Of a stretch of 64,000 nt of DNA, positions 29,430 through 37,897 are shown piece by piece. Position 1 is the stretch's first letter, and the number at the start of each line of letters is the position of its first letter. The notes below the pieces were generated by a model. The model ran no database searches. It was not told the DNA's origin and saw nothing but the letters and a program-made list of their open reading frames with translations. The DNA comes from Stenotrophomonas sp. 704A1 (GTDB lineage: Bacteria; Pseudomonadota; Gammaproteobacteria; Xanthomonadales; Xanthomonadaceae), in NCBI RefSeq assembly GCF_030549525.1, contig NZ_CP130831.1:4303501-4367500 (forward strand), given 5' to 3'. The position numbers and the translations under genes were made by a program.

Positions 29430-29783
29430 ATGCGGGCCCGCCTTCTCGGGGCTTACCGCAGCCAGTATTCCAACCCGCTCCGGTTCCGCACCGGCCAGAT
29501 CGTCGAAGTCGGTGTACGTGACGAGGAATGGCCGGCGTTTGCCTGGGTACGCACCAGCGATGGGCGTGCCGGCTGGGCACCGGTAGCGTGGTTGCAGCCG
29601 CTGGACGAAGGTCGCGCAGAAGCCCTGTGCGACTACGACGCCCGCGAGCTGGATGTGGAAAACGGCGAGATGGTCAAGCTTCATCACGAACACGGCGGAT
29701 GGTGGTGGTCCGAGCGCGCCAATGGCGCGACGGGCTGGCTGCCGGCCCGCGAACTGGAACTGCTGGAAGAGAACTGCACATGA
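29430..29783 (+). CDS. Small protein with two SH3-like domains inside the bkd operon
   Basis: 117 residues without a signal peptide. Two SH3-like units are visible: residues about 1-57 (ARLLGAYRSQ, WPAFAWVRTSDGRAGWAPVAWL) and 63-113, the latter with the eukaryotic-style signatures ALCDYDA, GGWWWSE and GWLPARELELL. It starts one base after the E1 beta stop and overlaps the E2 start by 4 bases, so it is made together with the complex. No function is known to me; a scaffold or adaptor for the dehydrogenase is an inference. Confidence 0.8.
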   Translation: MRARLLGAYRSQYSNPLRFRTGQIVEVGVRDEEWPAFAWVRTSDGRAGWAPVAWLQPLDEGRAEALCDYDARELDVENGEMVKLHHEHGGWWWSERANGATGWLPARELELLEENCT

Positions 29784-31165
29784 GCCAGACCAAGAACTTC
29801 AACCTGCCCGACCTGGGCGAAGGCCTGCCGGACGCAACCATCGTTGAATGGTTCGTCAAGGAAGGCGACGTGATCATGCTGGATGCGCCGCTGGTGTCGA
29901 TGGAGACCGCCAAGGCCGTCGTCGAGGTGCCCTCGCCGTTCTCCGGCAAGGTGCTGAAGCTGTCCGGCGCAGCCGGTGACATCATCCCGACCGGCTCGGT
30001 GCTGGCCAGCTTCGAACTGGACCCGAACCTGCCGCAGCGCGCCGATGGCCAGGACACCGGCCACAGCCACGGCCATGCGGCACCGGCCGCGGCACCCACC
30101 CCGCCGCCACTGCCCAGCGCGGCCGCCCCGGTGGCCACCGAAGAGGCCAAGCCGGCCGCTGCCGAGCGTGATGACGCCGGTACCGTGGTCGGCGCGATGC
30201 AGAGCTCCAACGCCGTGCATGCCGAACAGGCCGTGGCTGTGGGCGGCGTCAAGGCGGTGCCGGCGGTGCGAGCCACCGCGCGCAAGCTGGGCGTGGACCT
30301 CAGCCGCGTGCGCGCCACCGGTGCCGACGGCGCGGTGACCATGGCCGACGTCAAGCAGGCGGCGGCGGATGGCAGTGCCAGGATCGGCGCCGCTCCGGCT
30401 CCGGCCGCTGCGGCCCATGCCGCGCCGGCCCCGGCACAGGTGCCGGCTCCGGTGCAGGGCGAAGCGCGCACCCCGCTGTCTGCCGCCGGCAAGCCGATGC
30501 GTACCCAGCCGCCGGGCGTGGTCGCCAAGGGCCAGCCGGAACCGCTGAAGGGCGTGCGCCGCAACATGGCGCGGGTGATGGCCGATGCGCACAGCAAGGT
30601 CGTGCCGACCACGCTGAACGACGACGCCGACATCCACGCCTGGCTGCCGGGCAACGATGTCACCGCGCGCCTGGTGCGTTCGATCGTGGTCGCCGCACAG
30701 AAGGTGCCGGCGATGAACGCCTGGTTCGACGGTGAAGCGCTGACCCGCACCCTGCATGCGCAGGTGGACATCGGCATCGCCGTGGACACCGACGACGGCC
30801 TGTTCGTGCCGGCGCTGCGCAACGCCGACATGCTCGACGCACGCGGCATCCGCGAAGGCGTCAACCGACTGCGCGAGCAGGTGGAATCGCGTTCGATCGC
30901 CGCCTCGGAACTGAGCGGCTACACCATCTCGCTGTCCAACTTCGGCATGTTCGCCGGCCGCTACGCGACCCCGGTCGTGGTGCCGCCGTGCGTGGCCATC
31001 GTCGGTGCCGGCCGTGCCCGCCACCAGATGACTCCGGTGATGGGCGGCGTGGAAGCGCACAAGGTGATCCCGCTGTCGGTCACCTTCGACCACCGCGCGG
31101 CCACCGGCGGTGAAGCGGCACGCTTCCTGCGCGCGATGATGGACGACCTGGCACTGGCCAGCTGA
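29780..31165 (+). CDS. bkdB: Branched-chain 2-oxoacid dehydrogenase E2 (lipoamide acyltransferase)
   Basis: 461 residues. One lipoyl domain (residues 6-80) with lipoyl-lysine K45 in METAKAVVEV; an Ala/Pro linker; a peripheral-subunit-binding domain at about 157-192 (AVRATARKLGVDLSRVRATG); a second Ala/Pro linker; then the catalytic domain from about 250. The active-site motif reads DHRAATGG with His438, where the classic enzyme has an Asp at the position of Thr442 (HxxxDG). This may be a subfamily trait. No E3 gene is adjacent, so dihydrolipoamide dehydrogenase must come from elsewhere. A strong terminator follows. Confidence 0.9.
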   Translation: MSQTKNFNLPDLGEGLPDATIVEWFVKEGDVIMLDAPLVSMETAKAVVEVPSPFSGKVLKLSGAAGDIIPTGSVLASFELDPNLPQRADGQDTGHSHGHAAPAAAPTPPPLPSAAAPVATEEAKPAAAERDDAGTVVGAMQSSNAVHAEQAVAVGGVKAVPAVRATARKLGVDLSRVRATGADGAVTMADVKQAAADGSARIGAAPAPAAAAHAAPAPAQVPAPVQGEARTPLSAAGKPMRTQPPGVVAKGQPEPLKGVRRNMARVMADAHSKVVPTTLNDDADIHAWLPGNDVTARLVRSIVVAAQKVPAMNAWFDGEALTRTLHAQVDIGIAVDTDDGLFVPALRNADMLDARGIREGVNRLREQVESRSIAASELSGYTISLSNFGMFAGRYATPVVVPPCVAIVGAGRARHQMTPVMGGVEAHKVIPLSVTFDHRAATGGEAARFLRAMMDDLALAS

Positions 31166-31173
31166 TCGGTGGC

Positions 31174-31192
31174 TGCCAACCGTGGGTTGGCA
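31174..31192. repeat. SMAG-like hairpin after bkdB
   Basis: TGCCAACC-GTG-GGTTGGCA, an 8-bp perfect stem directly after the bkdB stop, lacking an intact GTAG head. A related unit follows speE at 52324-52347. Confidence 0.55.
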
Positions 31193-31207
31193 CCTGATCT
31201 GGAAGAA

Positions 31208-31234
31208 CGCCGGGCACTGCCCGGCGTTTTTTTT
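31208..31234 (+). terminator. Rho-independent terminator of the bkd operon
   Basis: An 8-bp stem CGCCGGGC (31208-31215) with GCCCGGCG (31219-31226), a 3-base loop and eight T residues. Confidence 0.9.
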
Positions 31235-31282
31235 CGCCACGGTGGAGCCGCGCCATGCTCGGCCCTGCAAAGATGCGTGCGA

Positions 31283-31669
31283 TCAGCCGCGCGCAACCAT
31301 GCCCTCGGCGCGGCTGTAGACACGCAGCCGGTGGCCATCCGGATCGGCACCGACGAAGGTGTGGCCGAACGCCAACGTCACCGGCGCCTGCAGGATCTGC
31401 ACGCCGAGTGCGTGCCACGCATCGTGCATCTGCTGTACGGCGTCGGGATTGGCGACCACCATCGCCAGTTCGGCGGCGCCGGCCTGCGCAGACACCGGTG
31501 GCTGCACGTCGTCGCGCTGCCACAGGCCCAGTGCAGCGCCATCGCCGAGCAGGAACAGGGCAAAGCCGGGCGACTGTTCGACCGGCGCTTTGCCGAGGAT
31601 GCCGCTGTAGAAGGTGACGCTGGCGGCGACGTCATGTACGTACTGCAGCAGGGTGCTGGGCGTGAACAT
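31283..31669 (-). CDS. VOC (glyoxalase/bleomycin-resistance fold) protein
   Basis: 128 residues, one vicinal-oxygen-chelate domain: LLQYVHDVAASVTFYSGILG at the start, ALFLLGDGAALGLW in the middle and FVGADPDGHRLRVYS at the end. Such proteins include glyoxalases, dioxygenases and antibiotic-binding proteins; the substrate is unknown. GGAG lies 7 bases before the ATG. The 82-base gap to the upstream WYL regulator contains a perfect palindrome, suggesting control by that regulator. Confidence 0.85.
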   Translation of the reverse strand: MFTPSTLLQYVHDVAASVTFYSGILGKAPVEQSPGFALFLLGDGAALGLWQRDDVQPPVSAQAGAAELAMVVANPDAVQQMHDAWHALGVQILQAPVTLAFGHTFVGADPDGHRLRVYSRAEGMVARG

Positions 31670-31713
31670 GGGGAAGCTCCGTTGTTGGGAGCGTTCATGG
31701 TGGTATGGCCTTG

Positions 31714-31730
31714 CTGACAGATTCTGTCAG
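31714..31730 (-). promoter_or_regulatory. Palindromic operator before the VOC gene
   Basis: CTGACAG-ATT-CTGTCAG, a perfect 7-bp inverted repeat in the gap between the WYL regulator and the VOC gene. On the minus strand its CTGACA can serve as -35, with CATACC 17 bases on as a weak -10. A likely binding site for the neighbouring WYL regulator. Confidence 0.55.
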
Positions 31731-31751
31731 TAGCGGCGAGCAGCCTCGGCG

Positions 31752-32459
31752 CTACGAGCGATCCAGCCAGTCGGGCGCGATGCCCTGCGCCTTCTGCCAG
31801 CGCCGCAGCAGGGTGGCGCGCGGCACCAGGTAGCGATCCTGCAGCACACGCACCTGGCGGATGCGGTCCAGGCGGAAATGACGGAAGTCCTCGCGGCGCT
31901 CGCACCACGCCGCCAGCATCGGCACGTCATCGAAGTAGCCCAGCGCGAACGGCCAGACGATGCGCGCACTACGCTGGCCCTGTGCATCCTGGTAGCCGAA
32001 CTGCAGGCGCAGCTGCGCACCCACGGCCTCACGCACGGCGCGCAGCCGCGCGGCGGGAACCCTGGCCGCAGCGCGCGAAGGGCCCACGCGCAGGCCACTG
32101 TCACGCAGCGCTTCGCGACGCGCGGCCGGCAATACGTGCGCGATGCGCGCCAACGCATCACGTGCGGCCTCGGCCAGTGCCGGCTCGGTGCGTGCCGCAA
32201 CCCAGCGCAGGCCCAGCACCAAGGCATCGATCTCTGCGGGTGGCAGGGTCATCGGCGGCAAGGTATCGCTGGGTGCCAGCTGGTAGCCGACGCCGGCCTC
32301 GCCGCGCAGATCGGCGCCCTGCTCACGCAGGGTTTCGATATCGCGGTACAGCGTGCGCAGGCTGATACCCAGGGCATCGGCCAGCGCCTGTCCCGCCACC
32401 GGCCGCCGATGGCGGCGCAGCAGCTGCAGCAGCTGGGTCAGGCGCAGCGCACGCGACAT
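31752..32459 (-). CDS. WYL-domain (YafY/DeoR-like) transcription regulator
   Basis: 235 residues from the ATG at 32459. The N-terminal winged helix (SRALRLTQLLQLLRRHRRPV, then ISLRTLYRDIETLREQGA as recognition helix, residues about 3-55) is followed by a WYL-type ligand domain (about 125-205, with WPFALGYFDDVPMLAAWCERREDFRHFRLDRI) and a short C-terminal tail. It overlaps the upstream oxidoreductase stop (TGATG) and precedes the VOC gene, its probable target. Confidence 0.88.
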   Translation of the reverse strand: MSRALRLTQLLQLLRRHRRPVAGQALADALGISLRTLYRDIETLREQGADLRGEAGVGYQLAPSDTLPPMTLPPAEIDALVLGLRWVAARTEPALAEAARDALARIAHVLPAARREALRDSGLRVGPSRAAARVPAARLRAVREAVGAQLRLQFGYQDAQGQRSARIVWPFALGYFDDVPMLAAWCERREDFRHFRLDRIRQVRVLQDRYLVPRATLLRRWQKAQGIAPDWLDRS

Positions 32460-33094
32460 CAGCCGACCAGATTCCGCGAGGGCACCACGTGCTCGCCCGG
32501 CGCAGGTGCCAGCGCGGCATCCACCAGCGCGGCGGCAATGCACTCGGCCGGATTGATCCGCCAGGCCCGTGGCAGCACCGGGTCCAACGCGCCCAGCACC
32601 TTCAGCGCGAACGCTTCACCACGTCGCACCTGCTGGCGATGCCCGCCGATCAGGCCGGGCCGCACGAGGGTGAGCGAGGCGAATTCCAGCGCGCGCAGGT
32701 CGCACTCCAGCTCGCCTTTCACCCGGCTGTAGAACACCGCCGAATGCGGGTTGGCGCCCGCTGCGGAGTTCAGCACGAAAGCCCTCGCGCCCTGGGTACG
32801 CGCCATGCGGGCGAACGCCAACGGGTAGTCGTGGTCGATCCGGTAGAACGCCTCGCGACTGCCGGCCTGGGCCATGGTGCTGCCCAGCGCGCAGATGACC
32901 GCGTCCACCTGCGCCCAGTCCGGCGCTTCGGGCAACGCGTCGAAGGACAGCACGGGCGCGTGCAGCCTGGCATCGCGCAGCTCCAGCGGCCGCCGCGTGG
33001 GCGCCACCACGGCGCGGCAGCGCGGGTCCTCCAGCAGCATCGGCAGCGCCAGCCCCCCGACCATCCCGGTCGCGCCCAGCAACATCACACGCAT
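32459..33094 (-). CDS. NAD(P)-binding Rossmann protein (atypical short-chain reductase/epimerase-like)
   Basis: 211 residues. The dinucleotide motif GATGMVG is at residues 7-13 of MRVMLLGATGMVG. Further features are ICALGSTMAQAGS, a YRIDHDYPLAFARMARTQGA stretch, and FYSRVKGELE with the Tyr-x3-Lys pattern. The size and layout match the HIM1/YwnB-like group of NAD(P)H-binding proteins; the substrate is unknown. ATG at 33094 follows GAGGG. It is the first gene of a three-gene minus-strand set with the WYL and VOC genes. Confidence 0.82.
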   Translation of the reverse strand: MRVMLLGATGMVGGLALPMLLEDPRCRAVVAPTRRPLELRDARLHAPVLSFDALPEAPDWAQVDAVICALGSTMAQAGSREAFYRIDHDYPLAFARMARTQGARAFVLNSAAGANPHSAVFYSRVKGELECDLRALEFASLTLVRPGLIGGHRQQVRRGEAFALKVLGALDPVLPRAWRINPAECIAAALVDAALAPAPGEHVVPSRNLVG

Positions 33095-33199
33095 ACCCAC
33101 CCTCACTGCGGCATTCTGTGGCCCCATGCTATCCGTTCAAGCCGTGCGCGGCCGCGCCGATATGCTGGAACCAGCCCCTGCCACCCCGGGATTCGCTTC

Positions 33200-34738
33200 A
33201 TGACGGACCAGCCTGACCATCGCCCTGCCCCCGGCACCGCCCTTGGGCCGCCGGCGCGCGTGCGCGCGGTGGCCGATGATGGGCTGGGTGACCGCGTGGT
33301 CCTGCAGGGCGGCGGCGGCGTGGCGCTGCAGCAGCTGTTCGCCGGCGCCGACGCGCCCGAGCCGCTGCTGGCCGCATTCGCCAACGGCATGGCGACCCTG
33401 CCCGGCGAACTGGGCGACATGGGTGACCGCCTGCAGTCGGCGCAGGCCAGCGCCGACTGGCCGCGCTATGGCCGGGCCATGCGGCAGCTGATCGACAAGT
33501 ACATCCGCACCATCGAGCAGCATTCGCCCGACGGCCAGCCCGACAGCCTGCGCCTGTCCGAGCAGCTGCGGCTGCTGCTGGGCGGCGCGGTGGTCGCCCT
33601 GCTGCAGCACGATCCCGATCTGCGCGAGCAGGCGCAGCTGCTGGCCGGGCGCCTGCGCCAGTGGCAGCCCGGCGCGGCGCTGGAGCCGATCGAACAGGGC
33701 GTGCGCGAACTCGGCCACCAGATCGGCGTGCGTGCCGAGAGCTGGCAGGAGCAGCAGGCGCTGCTGCTGGAGCTGTTCGCGCTGCTGCTGGAGAACGTCA
33801 GCGAACTGCTGGACGACCGCAGCTGGCTGCAGGGCCAGATCGCGGCGGTGCGCCAGCTGCTGGCCGGGCCGCTGGAGGCCGAATCGGTCGAGCGCACCCG
33901 TGCCGAACTGCGCGAAGTGATCTACAGGCAGGGCCTGCTGCGGCAGGGCATCGATGAATCCAAGGCGGCCATGCGCGGCCTGATGGGCGAGTTCATCGAG
34001 CGCATGGACGGCATGGCCGCCAGTACCGGCGAGTACCATGACCGCATCGGCAGCTATGCGCTGCGGCTGCGTGAATCGCGCAGCATTGCCGACCTCAACC
34101 ATCTGCTGCAGGAAGTGATGCAGGACACCGGCAAGGTGCAGCTGCAGGCGGCACAGGCCCGCGACCACCTGGCGGCGGCGCGGCAGGAGGTGGAACAGGC
34201 CGAGCAGCGCATCACCGTGCTGGAACAGGAACTGCGTGCGGCCGGCGACCTGGCCCGCATCGACCCGCTGACCCAGGCGCTGAACCGACGTGGCCTGGAT
34301 GAACTGCTGCAGCGTGAACTGGCCCGCGCCGCACGCCACAACGCACCGCTGGGGGTGGCGATGATTGATCTGGATGATTTCCACCAGACCAACGACCACC
34401 ATGGCCATGCCGGTGGCGATGCACTGCTGCAGCACCTGGTGGCGGTATGCAAGCTGCTGCTGCGCGCCACCGATGGCATCGCGCGCCTGGGCGGTGACGA
34501 GTTCGTGCTGGTACTGCCGGAAACCCCGGGCGCCGACAGCATGGCCACCGTGCAGCGCCTGCAGCGTTCGCTGGCGCACCGCGTACTGACCGTGCAGGAC
34601 CGGCGCGTGCCGGTGCACTTCAGCGCGGGCCTGGCGCAATGGCAGCCCGGCGATGATGCACAGAGCCTGCTGCGGCGCGCCGATGATGCGCTGTACGAGG
34701 CCAAGCGCCACGGCAAGAACCGCGTGCAGGCGGGATGA
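33200..34738 (+). CDS. Diguanylate cyclase with helical N-terminal sensor region
   Basis: 512 residues without membrane segments. Residues 1-340 are largely helical with long coiled-coil stretches (GQIAAVRQLLAGPLEAESVE, QAARDHL-type and LEQELRAAGDLARID). The GGDEF domain spans about 345-510: DPLTQALNRRGLDELL, IDLDDFHQTNDHHGHAGGDALL and the active-site loop RLGGDEFVLVL. An RxxD inhibitory site (RATD) lies five residues before it, so product inhibition by c-di-GMP is likely. The start ATG at 33200 is shared with the divergent promoter region of the NAD(P)-binding gene. Confidence 0.9.
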   Translation: MTDQPDHRPAPGTALGPPARVRAVADDGLGDRVVLQGGGGVALQQLFAGADAPEPLLAAFANGMATLPGELGDMGDRLQSAQASADWPRYGRAMRQLIDKYIRTIEQHSPDGQPDSLRLSEQLRLLLGGAVVALLQHDPDLREQAQLLAGRLRQWQPGAALEPIEQGVRELGHQIGVRAESWQEQQALLLELFALLLENVSELLDDRSWLQGQIAAVRQLLAGPLEAESVERTRAELREVIYRQGLLRQGIDESKAAMRGLMGEFIERMDGMAASTGEYHDRIGSYALRLRESRSIADLNHLLQEVMQDTGKVQLQAAQARDHLAAARQEVEQAEQRITVLEQELRAAGDLARIDPLTQALNRRGLDELLQRELARAARHNAPLGVAMIDLDDFHQTNDHHGHAGGDALLQHLVAVCKLLLRATDGIARLGGDEFVLVLPETPGADSMATVQRLQRSLAHRVLTVQDRRVPVHFSAGLAQWQPGDDAQSLLRRADDALYEAKRHGKNRVQAG

Positions 34739-34746
34739 TGCGATCG

Positions 34747-34802
34747 GCCGGGCATGCCCGGCGCCGGCAGCGGGCGTTCGGCAGCGCCGGGCCGTGCCCG
34801 GC
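34747..34802. repeat. Two degenerate GTAG-family palindromes
   Basis: GGCCGGGCATGCCCGGC and, about 20 bases on, GCGCCGGGCCGTGCCCGGC, between the converging diguanylate cyclase and DUF808 genes. The GTAG heads are lost. Confidence 0.5.
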
Positions 34803-34810
34803 GGCCAATG

Positions 34811-35737
34811 TCACCGGCCGCGCAGCTTCTGGAACCCGGTCACCGCTGCCAGCACGATCGCGCCGGCAATGATGCCGACCACCATGTTGCCCAGCGCGCT
34901 GACCAGCCAGCCCCACTGGCCCTCGCCGCCCAGCGCCTGCACCGCGTGGTGCAGGGCCGGCACGTTGTGCACCAGGATGCCGCCACCGACCAGGAACATG
35001 GCCGCGGTGCCGGCCACCGACAGGAACTTCATCAGCCATGGCGCCGACACCAGCAGGGCACGCCCCACTGCCGCCAGCGCCGCGCCCTTGCGTGACAGGT
35101 ACAGGCCGAGGTCGTCCAGCTTGACGATGCCAGCCACCAGGCCATAGACGAATACGGTCATTGCCAGTGCGATGACCACCAGCGTGCTGACCTGGTTGAC
35201 GAACGTCGCAGTGGCCACGACGCCCAGCGAGAGCACGATGATCTCCGCCGACAGGATGAAATCGGTGCGGATCGCGCCCTTCACCTTGTCCTTCTCCCAC
35301 GCAACCATGTCCACCTGCGCGTCGGCCAGGGCCTTGCGCCGTTCGGCCTGGTGTTCGGCATCTTCTTCGGCCGAATGCAGGAAGCGGTGCGCCAGCTTCT
35401 CCACGCCTTCGAAACACAGGAAGGCGCCGCCGATCATCATCAGCGGCACGATGAGCGGCACGTTCCAGCCGCGGCCGTGCAGCCAGGCCTCCAGCGCGCT
35501 GATCGCCAGCGCCGCCGGTACCAGGATCACCTTGTTGACCAGCGAACCCTTGGCCACCGCCCACACCACCGGCAGCTCGCGGTTGGCATTCACCCCGGTC
35601 ACCTGCTGCGCGTTCAGCGCCAGGTCGTCGCCCAGCACGCCGGCGGTCTTCTTCGCGGCGACCTTGGTCAGGACCGAGACGTCGTCGAGCAGCGAGGCGA
35701 TATCGTCGAGCAGGGCAAACAGGCTGGCACCGGCCAT
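34811..35737 (-). CDS. DUF808 inner-membrane protein (YedI-like)
   Basis: 308 residues; E. coli YedI has 305. The N terminus MAGASLFALLDDIASLLDDVSVLTKVAAKKTAGVLGDDLA (here residues 1-40) and NAQQVTGVNANRELPVVWAVAKGS are the family hallmark. Five or six hydrophobic helices follow. Its function is not established; a role in membrane transport or stress is only suspected. It starts 204 bases from the divergent UbiB-family gene. Confidence 0.88.
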   Translation of the reverse strand: MAGASLFALLDDIASLLDDVSVLTKVAAKKTAGVLGDDLALNAQQVTGVNANRELPVVWAVAKGSLVNKVILVPAALAISALEAWLHGRGWNVPLIVPLMMIGGAFLCFEGVEKLAHRFLHSAEEDAEHQAERRKALADAQVDMVAWEKDKVKGAIRTDFILSAEIIVLSLGVVATATFVNQVSTLVVIALAMTVFVYGLVAGIVKLDDLGLYLSRKGAALAAVGRALLVSAPWLMKFLSVAGTAAMFLVGGGILVHNVPALHHAVQALGGEGQWGWLVSALGNMVVGIIAGAIVLAAVTGFQKLRGR

Positions 35738-35928
35738 GGGGAATCCAGGAAAGGGAATGGGCAGATTCTGACCGATCCGGCGGGGGCTGCGGAAGATGGC
35801 GGGTTCACCGCGTGACGACCCTGCTGCAGGGACACTGGGGCTGCTACCCGTTCCGTTGCGCATGGGCCAGCGCTACCGGCATCGGCGTGGCCGCCGGGCA
35901 TGGCCTGGCGCTGCCGGCCATCGTCTGC

Positions 35929-35934
35929 AAGGAG
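35929..35934 (+). promoter_or_regulatory. Ribosome-binding site that fixes a TTG start
   Basis: AAGGAG followed by 6 bases and TTG at 35941. This supports the TTG as start of the UbiB-family gene over the ATG at 35989. Confidence 0.65.
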
Positions 35935-35940
35935 TTCCGC

Positions 35941-37632
35941 TTGAGCAATCCGCCCACCGCCGCTGGCAACCCTCAACTGGTGAAAGGCATGAACCGGCGC
36001 AGCCAGATCCTGCGCCTGCTGATGCGCTATCGCCATTCGGGGGTGTTTTCCGGCATGAACCTGGACGCGGCCGGCAGCCACAGCGATGTCCCGCCGGAAA
36101 GCAATCCCGAACAGTTCGTCAGCGACCTCGAAGCGCTCGGCCCTACCTTCGTCAAGCTTGGGCAGATGCTGTCGACCCGGCCGGACATGGTGCCGGTGGA
36201 GTTCGCCACCGCCCTGGAGCGCATGCAGGAGAAGGTGGCCGAGATTCCGGTCGAGCGCATCCATGCCATCGTCGAGCAGGAGCTTGGCGCACCGGTGAAC
36301 AAGCTGTTCGCCGCATTCGATCCGCATCCACTGGGTTGCGCGTCCATCGCCCAGGTGCATCGTGCGGTGCTGCACGATGGCCGCGAGGTCGCGGTGAAGG
36401 TGCAGAAGCCGGAGGTGGCCGCTCAGCTGCGCTCGGACCTGGAGGTGCTGCGCAGCTTCGCGCTGGCCGCCGACCACCTGACCCAGGTCGGTCGCCGCGT
36501 GCGCCTGCGCGACTGGCTCAATGAATTCGCCAAGACCCTGATGCAGGAGCTGGACTACCACGCCGAGGCGGAGAACCTGGCGCGCTTCGGCCGCCACCTG
36601 AAACCGTTCCGCCGGCTGTGGATTCCGCAGCCGCTGTGGGACTACTGCAGCCATCGGGTGCTGACCATGGAACTGGCCAGCGGTGTGCGTGTGGACGCGA
36701 TCCCCGATGTACGCCGCACCGAACAGGCGATGGACCCGCTGGCCGCCGCCTTGATCCGCGGCTACCTGGACCAGATTTTCGTGCACGGCGAGATCCATGC
36801 CGATCCGCACCCCGGCAACCTGCGGGTGATGCCCGACGGCCGCCTGGCGATCTTCGACCTGGGCATGGTCGCGCACATGCCGCCGCGCCTGCGCGAGCGC
36901 CTGCTGAAGATCCTGTTCGCGGCGGTCGATGGCCGTGGCGAGGAAGTGGCCGACGATCTGATCAGCATCAGCACGCGGCTGGAAGCCTTCGACGAAGAGC
37001 GCTACCTGCGCGAGACCGGGCAGCTGATCGCGCGCTATGCGGCCAGCGCCAACTTTTCCGAAGGCCGGGTGGTGCTGGACATGGTGCGCATCGCCACGTC
37101 CTCCGGACTGCGCACGCCGCCGGAACTGAGCCTGCTCGGCAAGGCCCTGCTGAACCTGGAAACCGTGTGCCGGCTGCTGGCACCGGAGCTGGATACGCGG
37201 CGCATCGTCGAGCGCCAGCTGCAGCACGTGATGCGCGCGCGCCTGAAAAAGTCGCTGTCGGCCGCCAACCTGGCCAGCGAGGCGATGGAGCTGCAGCAGC
37301 TGCTGCGCGATGGGCCGCGCAAGCTGTCGGACATCATGGCACTGCTGGCCGAGAACCGCCTGCAGATGAAAGTGACCGGGCTGGAAGAGTCGCGGTTGAT
37401 GGAAAACCTGCAGAAGATCGCCAACCGCGTGGCCGCCGGCATCATCAGCGCGGCACTGATCATGGCCGCCGCGATGATGATGAGGATCGACACCGGCTGG
37501 CACGTATTCGGCTATCCGGCCATCGCCCTGGTGCTGCTGCTGATCGGCGTGGCGCTGGGCCTGGGCATCGTGACCAGCGCATTGCTGTTCGATCGCCGCG
37601 CACGTGCACGCGAAGAGCGCGGCCACCGCTAG
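35941..37632 (+). CDS. ubiB: ABC1/AarF/UbiB family protein
   Basis: 563 residues from a TTG start. Members are atypical kinase/ATPases needed for ubiquinone synthesis. The KxGQ motif is in FVKLGQMLSTRPD, the Ala-rich loop position reads PLGCASIAQVH, the nucleotide Lys lies in EVAVKVQKP, the catalytic loop is HADPHPGNL and the metal motif FDLGM. Two C-terminal hydrophobic helices (about 500-520 and 530-550) match membrane-anchored UbiB (E. coli 546 residues). No ubiE or ubiJ is adjacent, so a general UbiB-like protein is the safest call. Confidence 0.82.
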   Translation: MSNPPTAAGNPQLVKGMNRRSQILRLLMRYRHSGVFSGMNLDAAGSHSDVPPESNPEQFVSDLEALGPTFVKLGQMLSTRPDMVPVEFATALERMQEKVAEIPVERIHAIVEQELGAPVNKLFAAFDPHPLGCASIAQVHRAVLHDGREVAVKVQKPEVAAQLRSDLEVLRSFALAADHLTQVGRRVRLRDWLNEFAKTLMQELDYHAEAENLARFGRHLKPFRRLWIPQPLWDYCSHRVLTMELASGVRVDAIPDVRRTEQAMDPLAAALIRGYLDQIFVHGEIHADPHPGNLRVMPDGRLAIFDLGMVAHMPPRLRERLLKILFAAVDGRGEEVADDLISISTRLEAFDEERYLRETGQLIARYAASANFSEGRVVLDMVRIATSSGLRTPPELSLLGKALLNLETVCRLLAPELDTRRIVERQLQHVMRARLKKSLSAANLASEAMELQQLLRDGPRKLSDIMALLAENRLQMKVTGLEESRLMENLQKIANRVAAGIISAALIMAAAMMMRIDTGWHVFGYPAIALVLLLIGVALGLGIVTSALLFDRRARAREERGHR

Positions 37633-37897
37633 CACCGCGCGGCAGCGCAGCGGTGCGATGCGCGGAACTGCTGCATTCAGGCGGTTTTTAATGCAATCCA
37701 GCGGAAGTCTTCACGCTCGAATTACGTTCGTCGCGTGATCGCGCGCGCACGATTTCAACAAACATTTCAGTCAGGTTCGTGCATGCACTATCGGGTCATC
37801 GGCCTGTCATACAGATGTGCTTGCGGCAGCGCCGGTCGGATGGACACGCGTCGGTACGACGTCCATCGCCACCACCCCGTCACTGCCGAAGCTGCCT

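Noticed and set aside
31378..31908. Alternative minus-strand frame spanning the gap between the WYL and VOC genes
   Set aside because: It overlaps both recognised genes and the operator palindrome and shows no family motifs.
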